A stretch of 64,000 nucleotides of DNA from contig JAPWGK010000001.1 of assembly GCA_029641185.1 (NCBI GenBank), positions 2,368,501 to 2,432,500 of the forward strand. Reading direction: 5' to 3'. Position 1 is the first letter of the stretch; each line of letters begins with the position of its first letter. This document shows, in pieces, positions 44,734 through 56,482 of the stretch. The DNA comes from Pseudofabraea citricarpa (Eukaryota; Ascomycota; Leotiomycetes; Helotiales; Dermateaceae). The notes beneath the pieces are model-generated. The model searched no databases and was not told where the DNA came from. It was given only the letters and a program-made list of their open reading frames with translations. Made by a program: the position numbers and the translations under genes.

Positions 44734-47700
44734 GGTTTCAGTTGTCTGCTTGTTTATGAGGCGGCGTGAGTGCCGTTGTGAAGTAGATGAGGCCTTCAAG
44801 GTATGTCGTAGGACGCAATGAAGATCACACCACGGCTGATTCACAGCCCAATCTACGCAAATAAGCGCATGTCAGGAGCATTAAGGCGGTTGTTTTGCTT
44901 GTGGATGTCAACAGGGGCCGGAGCGGAGGAAATCTCCAAAAGATTAGCGAATCGATCGGATGAAGTGTTATCAGGAGCCGCACTTCTAGTCACGTGCCAG
45001 GGGTCGAAGTACGAAACTGAGCCGACCAGTTTCTTGGGTTCTTGGGTTGCGGAGTGTGGGTTAGATGCAGCAATGGCTACTTTCTTCAAACGCCTGTTCC
45101 ACGAAGCGGATTTCATTTGTTTTGATCATCTTGTTTGTTCATTGGAGTTAAAACTCAAGATCAGCAGTGCGTCGCTCTAGAATCATGGAGTCTATCCTTC
45201 CCCATACCACTCAGTCAGCTCGCACCAGATGAAAACCACCAGGCTTACTCTACTGACTCCCCGGCAGTTTTTAGAAAATCTACCTGCTTCAGAGTAATCA
45301 AGTCAAGAACTTGGACGTTTGCTTTTGGTTTGACTTTGGAAGAGATCTCGTGTATATGATGTTGAGCAGGGAAGGCACACTAGCCACCGGTTTATTCTTC
45401 GTATAACCACATTGACGGCAATAATCACATCACAGCCCTTTTGAGGTCACTCTTTAACGAGGGTGAATGGCTCCGGTGGACTAACCTGGATCTCTCCCTG
45501 GATACGAGGGGCAGTGCACTTGTTGCTAGTCCTTTCTAGCTTCTAGAATGCTATGCTAGACACAGGTCAGCCAAGTATAGGGTTGGGGACCGTTGCGGCT
45601 CTTCGCCGTCCACGCGGTATCTCAAGCATCAATGCCTTTCTTCCATGGAGAAATTATTGCGACACGCGGCAAGCCAAGACCCCATCGGCGTTGAATGTTT
45701 GGCCGTTTGCGGGCTCCGAAAACAACGAGTGACAGCGTCGATAATCAATGCTCCGTACGGAGGTACTTCAGATACCGCATACTTACTTCTCCCTGGGTGG
45801 CATACTGTGGGGTAGAGCGGTTGGAAACAGTTGCATTCTTCCTCCTCGACACACAGCTGGGCTGGACAAGCCGAAGATCGACAAGCGTTAGAGAGGCTGA
45901 GGACGGTTCCAGTTGCCTCGCGGTCGCTGGCTTTCCAATTGTGGAATACTTGGCTGGTTTCACAATGGGGGATCATGGATTTGAGACCACTCAGGGGGTT
46001 TCCACACGCTGGCACACAGGCAATATCGCGTCGGAACTATGAGGATCATGGACGGCCACCCTGCCTCCATCGCCAATCATGGGATACAAGTACTCTGGAT
46101 GAGACTGCAGCGGACGATAAGAGCGCGCCGGACCAGAGAATGCTCTTTGCTGTGCCTGTCGCCAACTCGCGCGTCCTCCCTCCTATGCGGCGTGCCTATT
46201 TTTACACCAACCGAGTACGGGGGGGGGTGCTTGCGTATGTTCCTTGAGGCACCCAACGTCATGCTGTAAACATCGAGCATTATGCAGGATTGCATAACAT
46301 ATGGGGAGGGCGGCGAGGGCGAGGAGAGATGCGGAAGACCGGTAGCCATGCTGGAGTGCGGTGCAGTGTGTGGTGCGTGGTGCGTGGTGTGTGGTGTGGT
46401 GCTGGAGAAGGTTAAACGATCTGATGTGAAGACGATAGCAAGAGGGGATATTGGCATCGAGGGCGGCCTTGCCTGAAGACCAAGGGGGGTCACAGACTTG
46501 ACGTTGTGTCATCCCAAAGACCAGCAAGTAGCAACAGCTGTGCGCACATTTATGCATCACTGCGAGGTGAACGGGTCCAGGAATAGCCCCCGGGACCACA
46601 GAAAAGAAGCAGTTGGAAGCAGGCACTGGAACGGCATGATTGGTTGTGGTGGTTGTGGTGGTGGTGGTGATTGATTGAGGGTTGTGAGAATGACTGGATG
46701 GTTATGGTCTTCGCTGGTGATGTTGTGGGTGTATAATATATATGTCTCTTATGCCTTGATGGAGGAGGTATCTATCGCAGACGGCTGAGTCCCTCTCTAC
46801 AGGGAGCACAGCATAGCAGAGTGAGTACAGTACAGTACGGTACAGTGTGTGAAGACACCGAAGTAGTGGTTGCCGTAGTGGAGTGTGGTAGGTGTGTGGG
46901 TGCCCTGAGGGTGTGCTGTGGGTGTCCTGAAGAAGGTTTCTAGGGGATCAAGCCCCAGGATGCCAGCCCTGGGACTTCACTCAACTCAGGCCACACAGCC
47001 CACAGTGGAAACCTGGAAAGCCCTTCGCCTCGCCTCGCCTCCTCTTCTCTCCTCAGTCACACACCCAACACCCACACCCACACCCACACCCACACCCACA
47101 CCTCACTCAGTCACTCACTCACTCATACACACACTCTCTCTCTCTTCTACCCCCTGACTTCACCTTGACTCCCCCGAGTTCGTCTCCTGCTAACGAGACT
47201 CTGCCTATGAAACCGCGCTAGCTCTCGAGGTGGAATCCGCTTCAACATCAGAGAAGCATCAATCAGGACTACAACAACTACTTCACCCCCCCCCTTCTTC
47301 CATCTCCTTTGCCCTTGTCCACTTTCATCCACCCCCAACGACGTCGCCTTCGTCATCCCTCTTTCTCCTCTCCTTCCCACCCCCCCAGGCACTATCTCTT
47401 TCATCTACTTCATGATCCATATTCTCCTGTATTAATGATCATCACGAATTGTACATTTGGACGGGCTATCATCACCAGTGTCCCTCGATAATCCAAGCAC
47501 AATTCGTCTCACCATCAAGGCAATCGTGCTTCACGGACGACCGACCCTATCGGTTTATTCTACCTTCCTTCATCCAGATCTTGCACAGTCGCCCTTTCGA
47601 CCTGTGCAGCTTTTAATAGATCAGAACTTCGTCGACAATCCTTCACCCCCTACACATTATTTGCAGATCCTCCTGCACCCCGTCAGGCCACGACACCACG

Positions 47701-47881
47701 TTCCAATCGCCATCATTGCGATTCGGTCTTCACTACTGTACATCTATTCGTGATCTATACCGCGTTGACTCGAAACCAGACCTTTGGCCTCCGGCATTGA
47801 CGGACATATCTTTCAACATCGCCTTCGCAACATCTCTCGCCCGTTACGAGAGACAGTTGGCAGACGGACGAATAATCTATA
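44734..47881. other. Gap between divergent VPS72 and the PUF gene
   Basis: No supported gene in about 3.1 kb. It holds the VPS72 promoter at the left and, at the right, a long CT-rich and CA-rich leader of the PUF gene with CCCACA repeats (47070-47103) and several short upstream frames. Overlapping 70-147 codon frames near 45.6-46.6 kb lack domain features. Confidence 0.55.
47070..47103. repeat. Hexanucleotide repeat (CCCACA)n
   Basis: About five tandem CCCACA units in the probable promoter or leader of the PUF gene. Confidence 0.9.
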
Positions 47882-50800
47882 ATGTCATCTCGGTCTGAAC
47901 ACCTTACCTTGGGATATCTTCCACAGCCCGGTACAGGTAGATCAGGCTCTTCAACTGCCAGCACCTCGCCAACCGAGCCTGTCAGTGGGAGTTTGAGATC
48001 CCCCTACAACATCCCAGGTGGCCTGAACTCTGCTGGGAAGATGTCCGCAAACACACGATCGGGGGCTGGTTCTCCATCACACGAGCTGGGCAGTGCGAGC
48101 AGGTTGTTTTCCAAGAGGTAAGACTGGCCGGAAAACGGTATTGAGATATCTTAGCTGACCCGGCTTTTTTTGCAGAGCACGCGAAATTCAAGCACAGGAA
48201 GGCTTGCCCGTAAATGTATGGGGACCACCAACCAGCGGCAACTCCACTCCCCTCCGCGAGAACATCCCCGAGTCTCCTACTGATGGATTTCCCGACTATG
48301 CTCAATTGCCAACACCCGAGAGCTTGCCACAGACCCGACGGGCGCGTGCAGGTACGGTTCCTTCTCGATTTTCTCCAGGGGGCGCAGGCAATGGGCTAGG
48401 GGCTCTGCCATCGCTCGTTGCAAAGACTTCGAGACCAACTCCATCTCCCAGCCCTTTCAAGGCCCCCTCTCCTGGAATTGGGGAGATTGGTGATACCAAT
48501 GCGGCTCTCCTCTCTCGACTTCGTGCAGGTTCAATGCCACAACGAAGTCAGTACAACACTTCTGGACCTTTCGGGCCTTCGGTGTTCTCCACCAATTGGG
48601 CTTCGGGTCGTGAGCGTACTTCCACTCTTGCCAGCATTGCAAGCCAAGGGTCAAATGGACCAAGCTCTCCCACGCAATCTGCATTTTCAAGAGAAGGATT
48701 AGGAGACAACGATATGCAAATGCGTACTCTGGACTACCTTGGCCTTGCCGATACTCCACAGCCCCCGAGAGCACAGCCCGTACCATTCCTTGCCAGCATG
48801 AACCTTGCAGATCTCACAAAGCAAGCCAACAGATTCCGGTCGTATTCTGTTAACGCAAAGGAGAAGTATGCGGAAGACGAGGAGGATGATTATGGAAGTG
48901 GTAGTATGACACCATACGAAGTCCAGGCTCAACTCCACGTCCAACTTGCTGCTACCAATGCGGCCATCCAGCAACACAACCTTGCAGTCCAGGCTTTTGC
49001 GAACCAGGCTTCTTCAAATAGGCCTAGAGCTAGAACCGCAGGCGTTTTGGAGTCACCAACATCCAGATTGCTCCGGAACTACTACCCTACGGCTTCGAGA
49101 CTTGATAGCAGTATCAATGCAGCAGATTTGAGGGAAGCACAAGAATACGATGGTTTACCAGAAGCAGTGCAAGCAATGTCGTTGGGTCGATCGAATAGCA
49201 GAGAGCATCTCACTCCAGATGAGCACAATCTTGAAGGCCCAACCCGTTCCCTCTGGCTTGGAAGCATTCCTTCGTCGACTACTGTATCCACCTTGATGGA
49301 GATGTTCAAATCCCATGGCCCCATTGAAACCGCACGTGTTCTAACTCACAAGAACTGTGGATTCGTTAATTTTGAGCGGTTGGAGAGTGCCATTTCTGCT
49401 AAGGCTATGATGAACGGAAAGGAGATCTTCCCAGGTGCTGGACCAGTTCGAATTAACTTTGCAAAGCCAACTTCCCCATCCGGTACTCCTGGACCCAACG
49501 GCCAGTTCCCATCACCAAGCCCAGATCCGTTCATGAAGGAGAATGGCAATAACAGCTTGGAGCCCAACAGTGTCACACCAGGTGTTATTTCCAGGCCCGG
49601 TACTGCCTCATTGAAGATTCCAGCACTCGGTGACATGAAGTCTGAGATTTTGAGCATTGTCAAAGACTTTGGTGCCACTGATGAAGATCAGGTCAAGATC
49701 AGCCAGAGTTTGCAAAAAGCTATTTCGTATGATGGATTCCAGCCTGAAATTCCTTCTATTCCAGAGCCAGCACACAACCGAGTCCATGATGCTCCAAAGC
49801 TCAGAGATATTAGAAAGCGAATTGACAATCAAAGCTGGTCGCCAGCAGAGATTGAAGGTATTGCGATGGATATGCTCCCAGAAGTTGCTGAACTTTCATC
49901 CGACTACTTGGGCAACACTGTGGTACAGAAGCTCTTTGAACACTGCTCTGACGATATGAGAGACGCAATGCTGACCGAGATTGGTCCCCATATGGCAGAG
50001 ATTGGTGTTCATAAGAATGGTACCTGGGCAGCCCAGAAAATCATAGAAGTTAGTCGGAGTTCAAGACAGATGGGTTTGATTGTGAACAATCTTCAGCCAT
50101 ACACGGTTCCATTGTTCCTTGATCAGTATGGAAACTACGTTTTGCAGTGCTGCTTGAAATTCGGTTCGCCATTCAACGATTTCATCTTCGAGGCTATGCT
50201 CAGCCAAATGTGGGAGATCGCTCAAGGAAGATATGGTGCTAGAGCCATGAGAGCCTGTTTGGAGAGTCATCACTCCACCAAGGAGCAGCAACGAATGCTT
50301 GCAGCTGCCATCGCTCTGCACAGTGTTCAATTGGCTACTAATGCCAACGGTGCTTTGCTCCTGACTTGGTTCCTTGATACTTGCACTTTCCCGCAAAGGC
50401 GAACAGTTCTTGCTCCTCAACTCGTCCCACATCTTGTCCACCTCTGCACACACAAGGTTGCATATCTCACCGTTCTCAAGGTCATTAACCAGAAACTTGA
50501 GCCCGAGGCAAGAGATGCTATTCTTCAGGCTCTCTTCTTCTCTCCTAATGACGAGACATTGGAGGCTATCCTAAGTGATCATGCTTGCGGAGCTACTCTT
50601 ATCTTCAAGGTTCTCACCACTCCATTCTTTGATGAGAGCATCCGATCACAGGTGGTAGAGAACGTTCGCAACGTTCTTATCAGACTCAAGGCTCAACCAG
50701 CTCAAGGATACAAGAGACTTATGGATGAAGTTGGATTGTCTACTCGCAATGCCAGCACTGGACCTCGGGATCACAGTGTGAATGGACGTACTGCTGAACG

Positions 50801-51359
50801 TCCTCGCCCTGGCTCGAACCACAGTCAAGTTAATGGCCACATGCCTCCTCCGCCTCAATATCCTAATCAGTTCTATCAGCAAATGCCGCAACCACAATTC
50901 GATATGAACGGAATGGGCATGCAAAGAACTGACAGCATGGATTCAAACATCCCTCAATTTCCAGCATATGGTCTCCAAGCAAATCCGTTGTTCACTCCTT
51001 CTCCTATCCCGCCAATGAACATGCAGCAGCTACAATATCAGCAATCTTTACTCAACTCTCGCCCCCAGAATCCATATTACCCTAATATGATGCAATCGGG
51101 TGGGTATAACAGTGCCAGCCCCTCCATTGACAACTATCGCAATGCTGGTGCCTTCCAAGCTCCACCAATGAGCTCTAGCCCTATGAACTCTTTTGGCCCC
51201 CCTGGCTTTGGTGGGATGGGAGGAATTGGTTACGGTGGAATGCAAGGCATGGGCTTCATGCAGCAACAACAAGAACAAGTCAACGGACGTCGAGGACGTG
51301 TAAGTCTTCCAACATCTCATCAAGCCTAGTATGTATTGACTCCTTGATAGCAACGATAA
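47882..51359 (+). CDS. JSN1/PUF-type RNA-binding protein with RRM and Pumilio repeats
   Basis: Three exons: 47882-48117, 48176-51299 and 51351-51359 (codons CAA CGA TAA); 1122 residues. The last exon is inferred from a perfect GTAAGT donor and a TTGATAG acceptor; without it the protein ends ten residues further in the intron. The N-terminal 430 residues are Ser/Pro-rich and disordered. An RRM lies at about 434-509 (RNP2-like SLWLGSI, RNP1-like NCGFVNFE). Pumilio-type helical repeats span about 648-928: LSSDYLGNTVVQKLFEHCSD, HKNGTWAAQKIIE, DQYGNYVLQCCLKF, GRYGARAMRACLE. The C-terminus is Gln/Met/Gly/Pro-rich. RRM plus divergent PUF repeats is the layout of yeast Jsn1/Puf2, which bind mRNAs and act in localisation or decay in the cytoplasm. 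The leader is long and pyrimidine-rich. Confidence 0.87.
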
Positions 51360-51916
51360 ATCCTCTGTTCTTTAAGTTTTGATCTTTGTTGATAAAAATG
51401 GGCGGATTGGCCGGTTGCATAGGAAGCAAAATGGAGTTTGGGACTGTTTTTCGTGACGGAAGGGCCCAACTTTCACTGCTATCTGAGATGGGAGTGTGGA
51501 AATATGTTCTTGTATACATTTTGTTATGTTGCGGGACATCACAGGTGTTTTATATGTTTGGTGTTTTGGTTTTCTCCAACATGTTCTTCTAAATCTTCCT
51601 TCAAGAAGGCAGAGGTACAAAAAAGATCAGATAAAGAGTTTCTACTGTTTTTTTCTATTTCCAAGTCAAGGACACGATTAGTTAGCCTTACTTAGGTACA
51701 TTCATGATGAAAATGGATTGTTTGAGTATTTGATGGTTACACTTGAACCTGATGTGAAGTGCATATCAAGCTTCTCTACAACTAAACTTGATGGATCAAG
51801 ACGACGTTCACAACAAGGCGTCTCATACATCTCACAAACTAGAAGTGGGATATAGGAAGCGTATAAAATCATAGCTTTTATTTCATTTCAGTCATGTCAT
51901 GTCATAGATAGATACA
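51360..51916. other. Gap between converging PUF and epoxide hydrolase genes
   Basis: 3' UTRs of two convergent genes. Only 60-85 codon frames; nothing else recognised. Confidence 0.6.
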
Positions 51917-52915
51917 TCACAAGCTAGGCTTTGTGGCCTGAAGCTTATCACTCAAGAAATCCGTCAGGTACTGGTTCACAGCAGCGGCCTGCTCCCACAA
52001 GGCCCAATGGCCAGAATCGACCTCGCCCCTCGACAAACTCCCGAACCACTTCTCCATGCCCTCGGACATCTTAGGAGGCAAGGCTCTATCTCGCTTGCCG
52101 GCAATGAACAGCGTCGGCATATCGAACTTGCCCACGACGGCTTCAAAATCAGCATAGTCCCTCTCGTCGGCAAAGTTCAGCTCGCCAGTCCGGTACCAGC
52201 TCAGGGGTCCATGGATGCCGTGGATGGCATACTGCTTCGCGTAGAAGTCCAGCTCCTCGGTGCTGAGCAGCGGCGTATGTCCCAGAGTCGGGAGCATGTC
52301 GACCTTCGCTCCCGACGCAACGTCGAATGCGTACTCGCCCTCGGGCGACTTGCCGCCGTACATGGCATTCAGCAGCTGCCGGAGCTTCTCCTCGCCCTGT
52401 ATAGCGTTCTCCAACTCGGTGCCCTGGAACTGCAGCTGGTACTTGAAGTTGGGCGCCACCGTCATGGGGATGTACTTCTCCTTCTGCGGCGGGCTGAAGG
52501 GCGTGCAGACGCTGAACAGGGCCGAGATCAGCTTGGGGTACCGCATGGCCACGCGGTACACGACGGCTCCTCCCCAGTCGTGGCCGCCCAGGATGATGGT
52601 GGGCGCCTCGAGCTGGCGCGCCAGCTCGGCCACGTCGTCGGCTGCGCGCTTGTATGTGTAGAATGCTGCCGACTCGGGCGCGTCGGTCCCTCCGTAGCCC
52701 ATCATGTCTGGGCATACGACGCGCAGTCCCAGGCTCAGCAGCGCTGGCATCTGATACCGCCACCCGAACGACATGTCTGGGAACCCGTGGATCAGGAAGA
52801 TGGTCCCCGTGCGAGGTCCCGTCGGCTCGCCGAGCATGTAGCCGTACGTGATGCCATTGAGATTGGCCGTCTTGTATTGGACTCGCGGGTCCTGAGGCGC
52901 GACCTTGTCGACCAT
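51917..52915 (-). CDS. Alpha/beta-hydrolase fold epoxide hydrolase
   Basis: Intronless, 332 residues from MVDKVAPQDPRVQ (52915). An in-frame ATG 39 codons upstream exists, but its residues look like translated leader. Soluble epoxide hydrolase features: oxyanion motif HGFPD (43-47), nucleophile Asp113 in GGHDWGG, acid Asp276 in AGKRDRALPP, base His303 in SGHWALWEQ, and candidate cap tyrosines Y159 and Y241 (SWYRTGELN). It should open epoxides to vicinal diols via a covalent ester; substrate unknown. A haloalkane dehalogenase is less likely because HGFPD and a cap Tyr pair favour epoxides. Codons are strongly GC-ending compared with the neighbours, leaving long open frames on the opposite strand. 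A TATATAAA box lies about 206 nt upstream. No signal peptide on the chosen start, so probably cytosolic. Confidence 0.87.
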   Translation of the reverse strand: MVDKVAPQDPRVQYKTANLNGITYGYMLGEPTGPRTGTIFLIHGFPDMSFGWRYQMPALLSLGLRVVCPDMMGYGGTDAPESAAFYTYKRAADDVAELARQLEAPTIILGGHDWGGAVVYRVAMRYPKLISALFSVCTPFSPPQKEKYIPMTVAPNFKYQLQFQGTELENAIQGEEKLRQLLNAMYGGKSPEGEYAFDVASGAKVDMLPTLGHTPLLSTEELDFYAKQYAIHGIHGPLSWYRTGELNFADERDYADFEAVVGKFDMPTLFIAGKRDRALPPKMSEGMEKWFGSLSRGEVDSGHWALWEQAAAVNQYLTDFLSDKLQATKPSL

Positions 52916-53120
52916 GGTGGGAGGATGTCGAAGGAAGAAGAAGATTGAAGGAGGGGTAATCTGGAGGGACTTGGTCGGGATCTTTTTGCTACTGTACGAC
53001 GCGGTTGTGAATTTGAACAAGAAAGGGATCAAAAGCTGATGGATGTATACAAAACTTCACAGAAGCCTGTGACTGAGAAAGGGAGGGGGAGATAGAAGGC
53101 GGCTGCCAGGAGAGGCTTTC

Positions 53121-53128
53121 TTTATATA
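53121..53128 (-). promoter_or_regulatory. TATA box of the epoxide hydrolase gene
   Basis: TATATAAA on the minus strand, about 206 nt before the ATG at 52915. Confidence 0.5.
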
Positions 53129-53404
53129 CTCTCTGCCTACTTAGCACAACCAAGGACGAGGCTGAAGAGGGAAAAGAGCTCCGTTCGCTAGTGGGGGTCG
53201 CTTAGTCCCTGTGCCGAGGTCTACCGTGTGTGTGTCTGCATGTCGACGGTTACTGGTCCGCTCGCACCAAAGTGTGGGTATTATGTTACAATGGCGTACA
53301 AAGTATGGATAGAGCCTAGAGCAGGAGGCCTTTGTGCAATGCAAGTAACTGCCGGAAGGATGCATTAACGGCCCTAAAATCCCTCGGCAGCTACCCGCAT
53401 TGAG

Positions 53405-53457
53405 ACTATAGGTCGGGTCACCCACTGGGATTAGCTCGGATCATCCACCCGATTAGG
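53405..53457 (+). repeat. Left terminal inverted repeat
   Basis: Pairs with 53962-54014; first 33 positions differ by one transition (T versus C at position 5), then a more diverged 10-base block, then CCCGATTAGG in both. Confidence 0.85.
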
Positions 53458-53961
53458 CCACAAGTACCGACGGATACTTAGAGGTTAAGTAATATATTTA
53501 GAATATATTTAGAATATATTAAGAATTAAACGTGTTAATAAACCTTTTAACTAATTATTTGATTAATTTTCTTTAAAGATTATTTATTAATAAACGATTT
53601 TAATTTAATTTTAAAACTAAATATATTTATAAAAATTAATTATATAAAAAGTACTTATAATAATTATAATTTATTAGTAATTTATTAATAATATATTATT
53701 AATATAATATCTAAAATAAAAAATATTCTAAGTAAATTTATATTTCTAATATATTATTAATATATTAAAAAGATATTAAAAATATATTATATATATTTCT
53801 TAAAATAAATTATATAATATATACTAGGTATATCTTTCTAGACTTAATTTTCTCTAAATAAATCAAATTTCTAATTAGAATTTTAATAGCGTTATTATTT
53901 ACTAAGTTATAGAAGATCCGAGTCTAAAAAATAAGTTTCGTAGCTTTCGCTTAGTAGTTTC

Positions 53962-54014
53962 CCTAATCGGGCAGGTGACGGGAGCTAATCCCAGTGGGTG
54001 ACCCGACCTGTAGT
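53962..54014 (-). repeat. Right terminal inverted repeat
   Basis: Reverse complement of the left terminal repeat with seven differences in 53 positions. Confidence 0.85.
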
Positions 54015-54017
54015 GAG

Positions 54018-56482
54018 CCGCATCAAGCCGTCCAGGGGGCCAGGTACAGTACCTTTCGTCCAGGACGACAGATATAGTTTCGAGCAGAGGTACGGCACGG
54101 AAGTCTGTTCATCTCGCAGACATGATCGATCTAGAAAGTCAGTCTTGCTGAATGAAGAAAGAGCTTGTGCAGGAAATTCTGGCCGGGTGTAAGTAAGTGT
54201 TTACTATATAAACAGCGCCTAGGTGCTCTATCATGTAGAGCTTTAGAGCCCCTCCCTCAATCGAGCTGGGCGAAACGCAGCGTCACGTACCAAGAGCCCA
54301 TTTTGTGGACATGGTGGAACCCGACGTCTCCTGCGCGAGTAATCCCTCCAAGAATCATCCGATCTTACGACCTCTCGCTCGCCCGTTGTGCGTGCCTCGG
54401 CTTGAGCTATCTATCGTTGTACAGGCCCGGGAAACTGATCGAGTCTCGCTGGCTCAACGCCGTCACCAGTGTTCGGTTGAGTTGGGGGTAGTTCCTGTGA
54501 CACGATGAGAGAAGAACTACAGCCGGGCGAGCCGTTCCCTGGTAGCTGGAATCTTGGACGATTAATATACGGATGTGCAGGGAAGAATTGAACTATGTTA
54601 TCAATGCAAGTATCAAGTCGCAATGATTACTGATATACTGAGCGCAGGCTGCTCGCAGGAAACAAGCGAGCGAGTGCAGGATTCCTGATTGGAGGTGTCT
54701 GGATCGTGATTATTAAACAGACCTTCTCTTGGTCATGTGGCATGTAGAATAGAACCAATGGGTCTCTAGGGCTTCCTGAGAGGAAAATCTCAATGTTTTT
54801 AATTCATTTTCTTTTTTTGATGCGTGCATTTCTTTTGCATCAGATCTTGTTAGAGTGTATTATGCGAACCCAAGAATTACATATGCCTTAGTAGTCAACG
54901 GTTGCTATCATGTAAATATTAGTGTTTATAGGTACGCTCTAGAGTAGGTAGTACATAAGAGGCATCGGTTTCTTTGGAATGTTAAGGTTTTAGATCTACT
55001 TTCAAAGGCTGAACTTATCTTAGGTAGCTACCTAGCTGAGGATACGAAGCTTATAATATGTCTAGTAGGGAGAGATTGGCTTCAAGTCAGCAGCTGTTCT
55101 TAGATGCTGCACTTGTTTATATCAAAAGGTCTTTTCTCATCAAGAGTATTATAACATAAGCACATGCCTGCTTCGAAAAGGAGAGAAACGTTTAACTGCA
55201 CGATGATATATTACAAATAATGGTTTACGGTGATTGAAAGACGTAGGATCATTACCCAAGATATAAGCTTGAGTGTTATTGAAAACAACAACAAAAGCCG
55301 TGTGCTTCGCTATCGTCTTCATAAGGTAGTGATTGAAAAGCTCAGGCATTGCGGATGCGTAAGCGATGAAGTGTTCCCACTTGCATCTTCTTGTCGATGT
55401 CATACTGGAACGCAAGATGGTTTTCTTGAAATCAAGTATGCCATTTTATCCTGTTAGGCTGCTTGCAATTACAACTGTGACTAATAATGCAAATCTTTTC
55501 TTAATCCTTGGGATGTGTCAATGACTCGAAGCACAAAAAGAGCAACAGCCAATGCGTATCATTTGGCATTTTAACGAGTAGATTTCAAAGCAAGCACGCT
55601 AAGCTGCTATCTTTTTCTTTCTAGAATCTCATCGTGTCTATCGTTAAATCTGACACTACCGTGAGAGTCATCTATCCTTAAAGAATAGAGCTTTGTACGA
55701 CATTACACCTCGACTGACGGCCCGTGATTCCCCGCCACTATTTCAATCCCGCCTTTACCGACCCTGACGGAGTGCCGGTTGGTTGGTGGTTGAATTTAGC
55801 GAGCAAATGCATGGCACTGGTTGAGAGTTGAGAGTGTCTCACGTAAATTTAGTAGATGTGTTTCGTTCTTTTATTGGAAGATTATGTAGGATTTGACTAT
55901 GGAGTGTAGAAAACTTGTGTTATTAATTATGCGCCTGTTCAGTTTGGAGAATTCGGCTTCCTGTGCTGAAGGCAATGATACCAGTTGTGAATAGAACTTG
56001 AGCTTAGATAATTATGATATCAAAGCGGTTGAGAGGTATAGCTAATAGCAAAAGCACACAACTCGCTTTTTGTTATTCGATTTATTCGCATATTTTCCCT
56101 AAGACACAATGGCTTATTCAGAATCATTTTGCTTTTAAATGCCGACCAGTTGATCATCCTTCATTCCACGTTCTGCATGCCAAGAACCCCGCCTCCACAA
56201 CGCAAGAAGAGCGAAACTTCTTTTGCCTTTTGACTCATTGCCAGAATCATGATGCATGACAGTAGTGTGATCTGATTAATAATACAAACATATATCCGCG
56301 TCGATCTGCCATTGTGGCTTTTACTAGCTGCTAGAATTAATGCCCATTTTAGGAAATTTCTCCAATATTCACGTGATATACCAGCGGCGTCTTTTAGTGA
56401 CTGCATTCCCTCTTCCTCAAGCATATTAAGCCTGCCCTTTTCTCACTTCAAAAGCCTTCTTATCTACTGTGAGCTCTTTACT
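54018..56482. other. Gap between the TIR element and the MFS gene
   Basis: No supported gene in about 2.4 kb; AT-leaning sequence with frames below 110 codons. The right end should be the MFS promoter and leader. I looked for tRNA A and B boxes near 54200-54260 and found no convincing pair. Confidence 0.55.

Larger units (their letters stand above)
53405..54014. mobile_element. 610-bp AT-rich non-autonomous DNA transposon relic with 53-bp TIRs
   Basis: The ends form inverted repeats: 53405-53457 matches the reverse complement of 53962-54014 at 46 of 53 positions. Both begin ACTA, then T or C, then AGGTCGGGTCACC. Most mismatches are transitions. GAG sits immediately outside both ends (53402-53404 and 54015-54017), a possible 3-bp target duplication; a TA duplication two bases inside is an alternative reading. 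The interior (about 53475-53945) is extremely AT-rich and full of TA steps, in sharp contrast to the flanks, as expected from repeat-induced point mutation. No open frame remains, so it is a MITE-like relic or a deleted element; the superfamily cannot be fixed. Confidence 0.75.

Noticed and set aside
44818..45180. 120-codon plus-strand frame next to VPS72
   Set aside because: Lies over the VPS72 leader/promoter, no domain and no homolog recognised.
52007..52948. 313-codon plus-strand frame
   Set aside because: Exact antisense of the epoxide hydrolase; openness follows from the GC-ending codons of that gene. Translated product is Arg/Leu/Gln-rich without domains.
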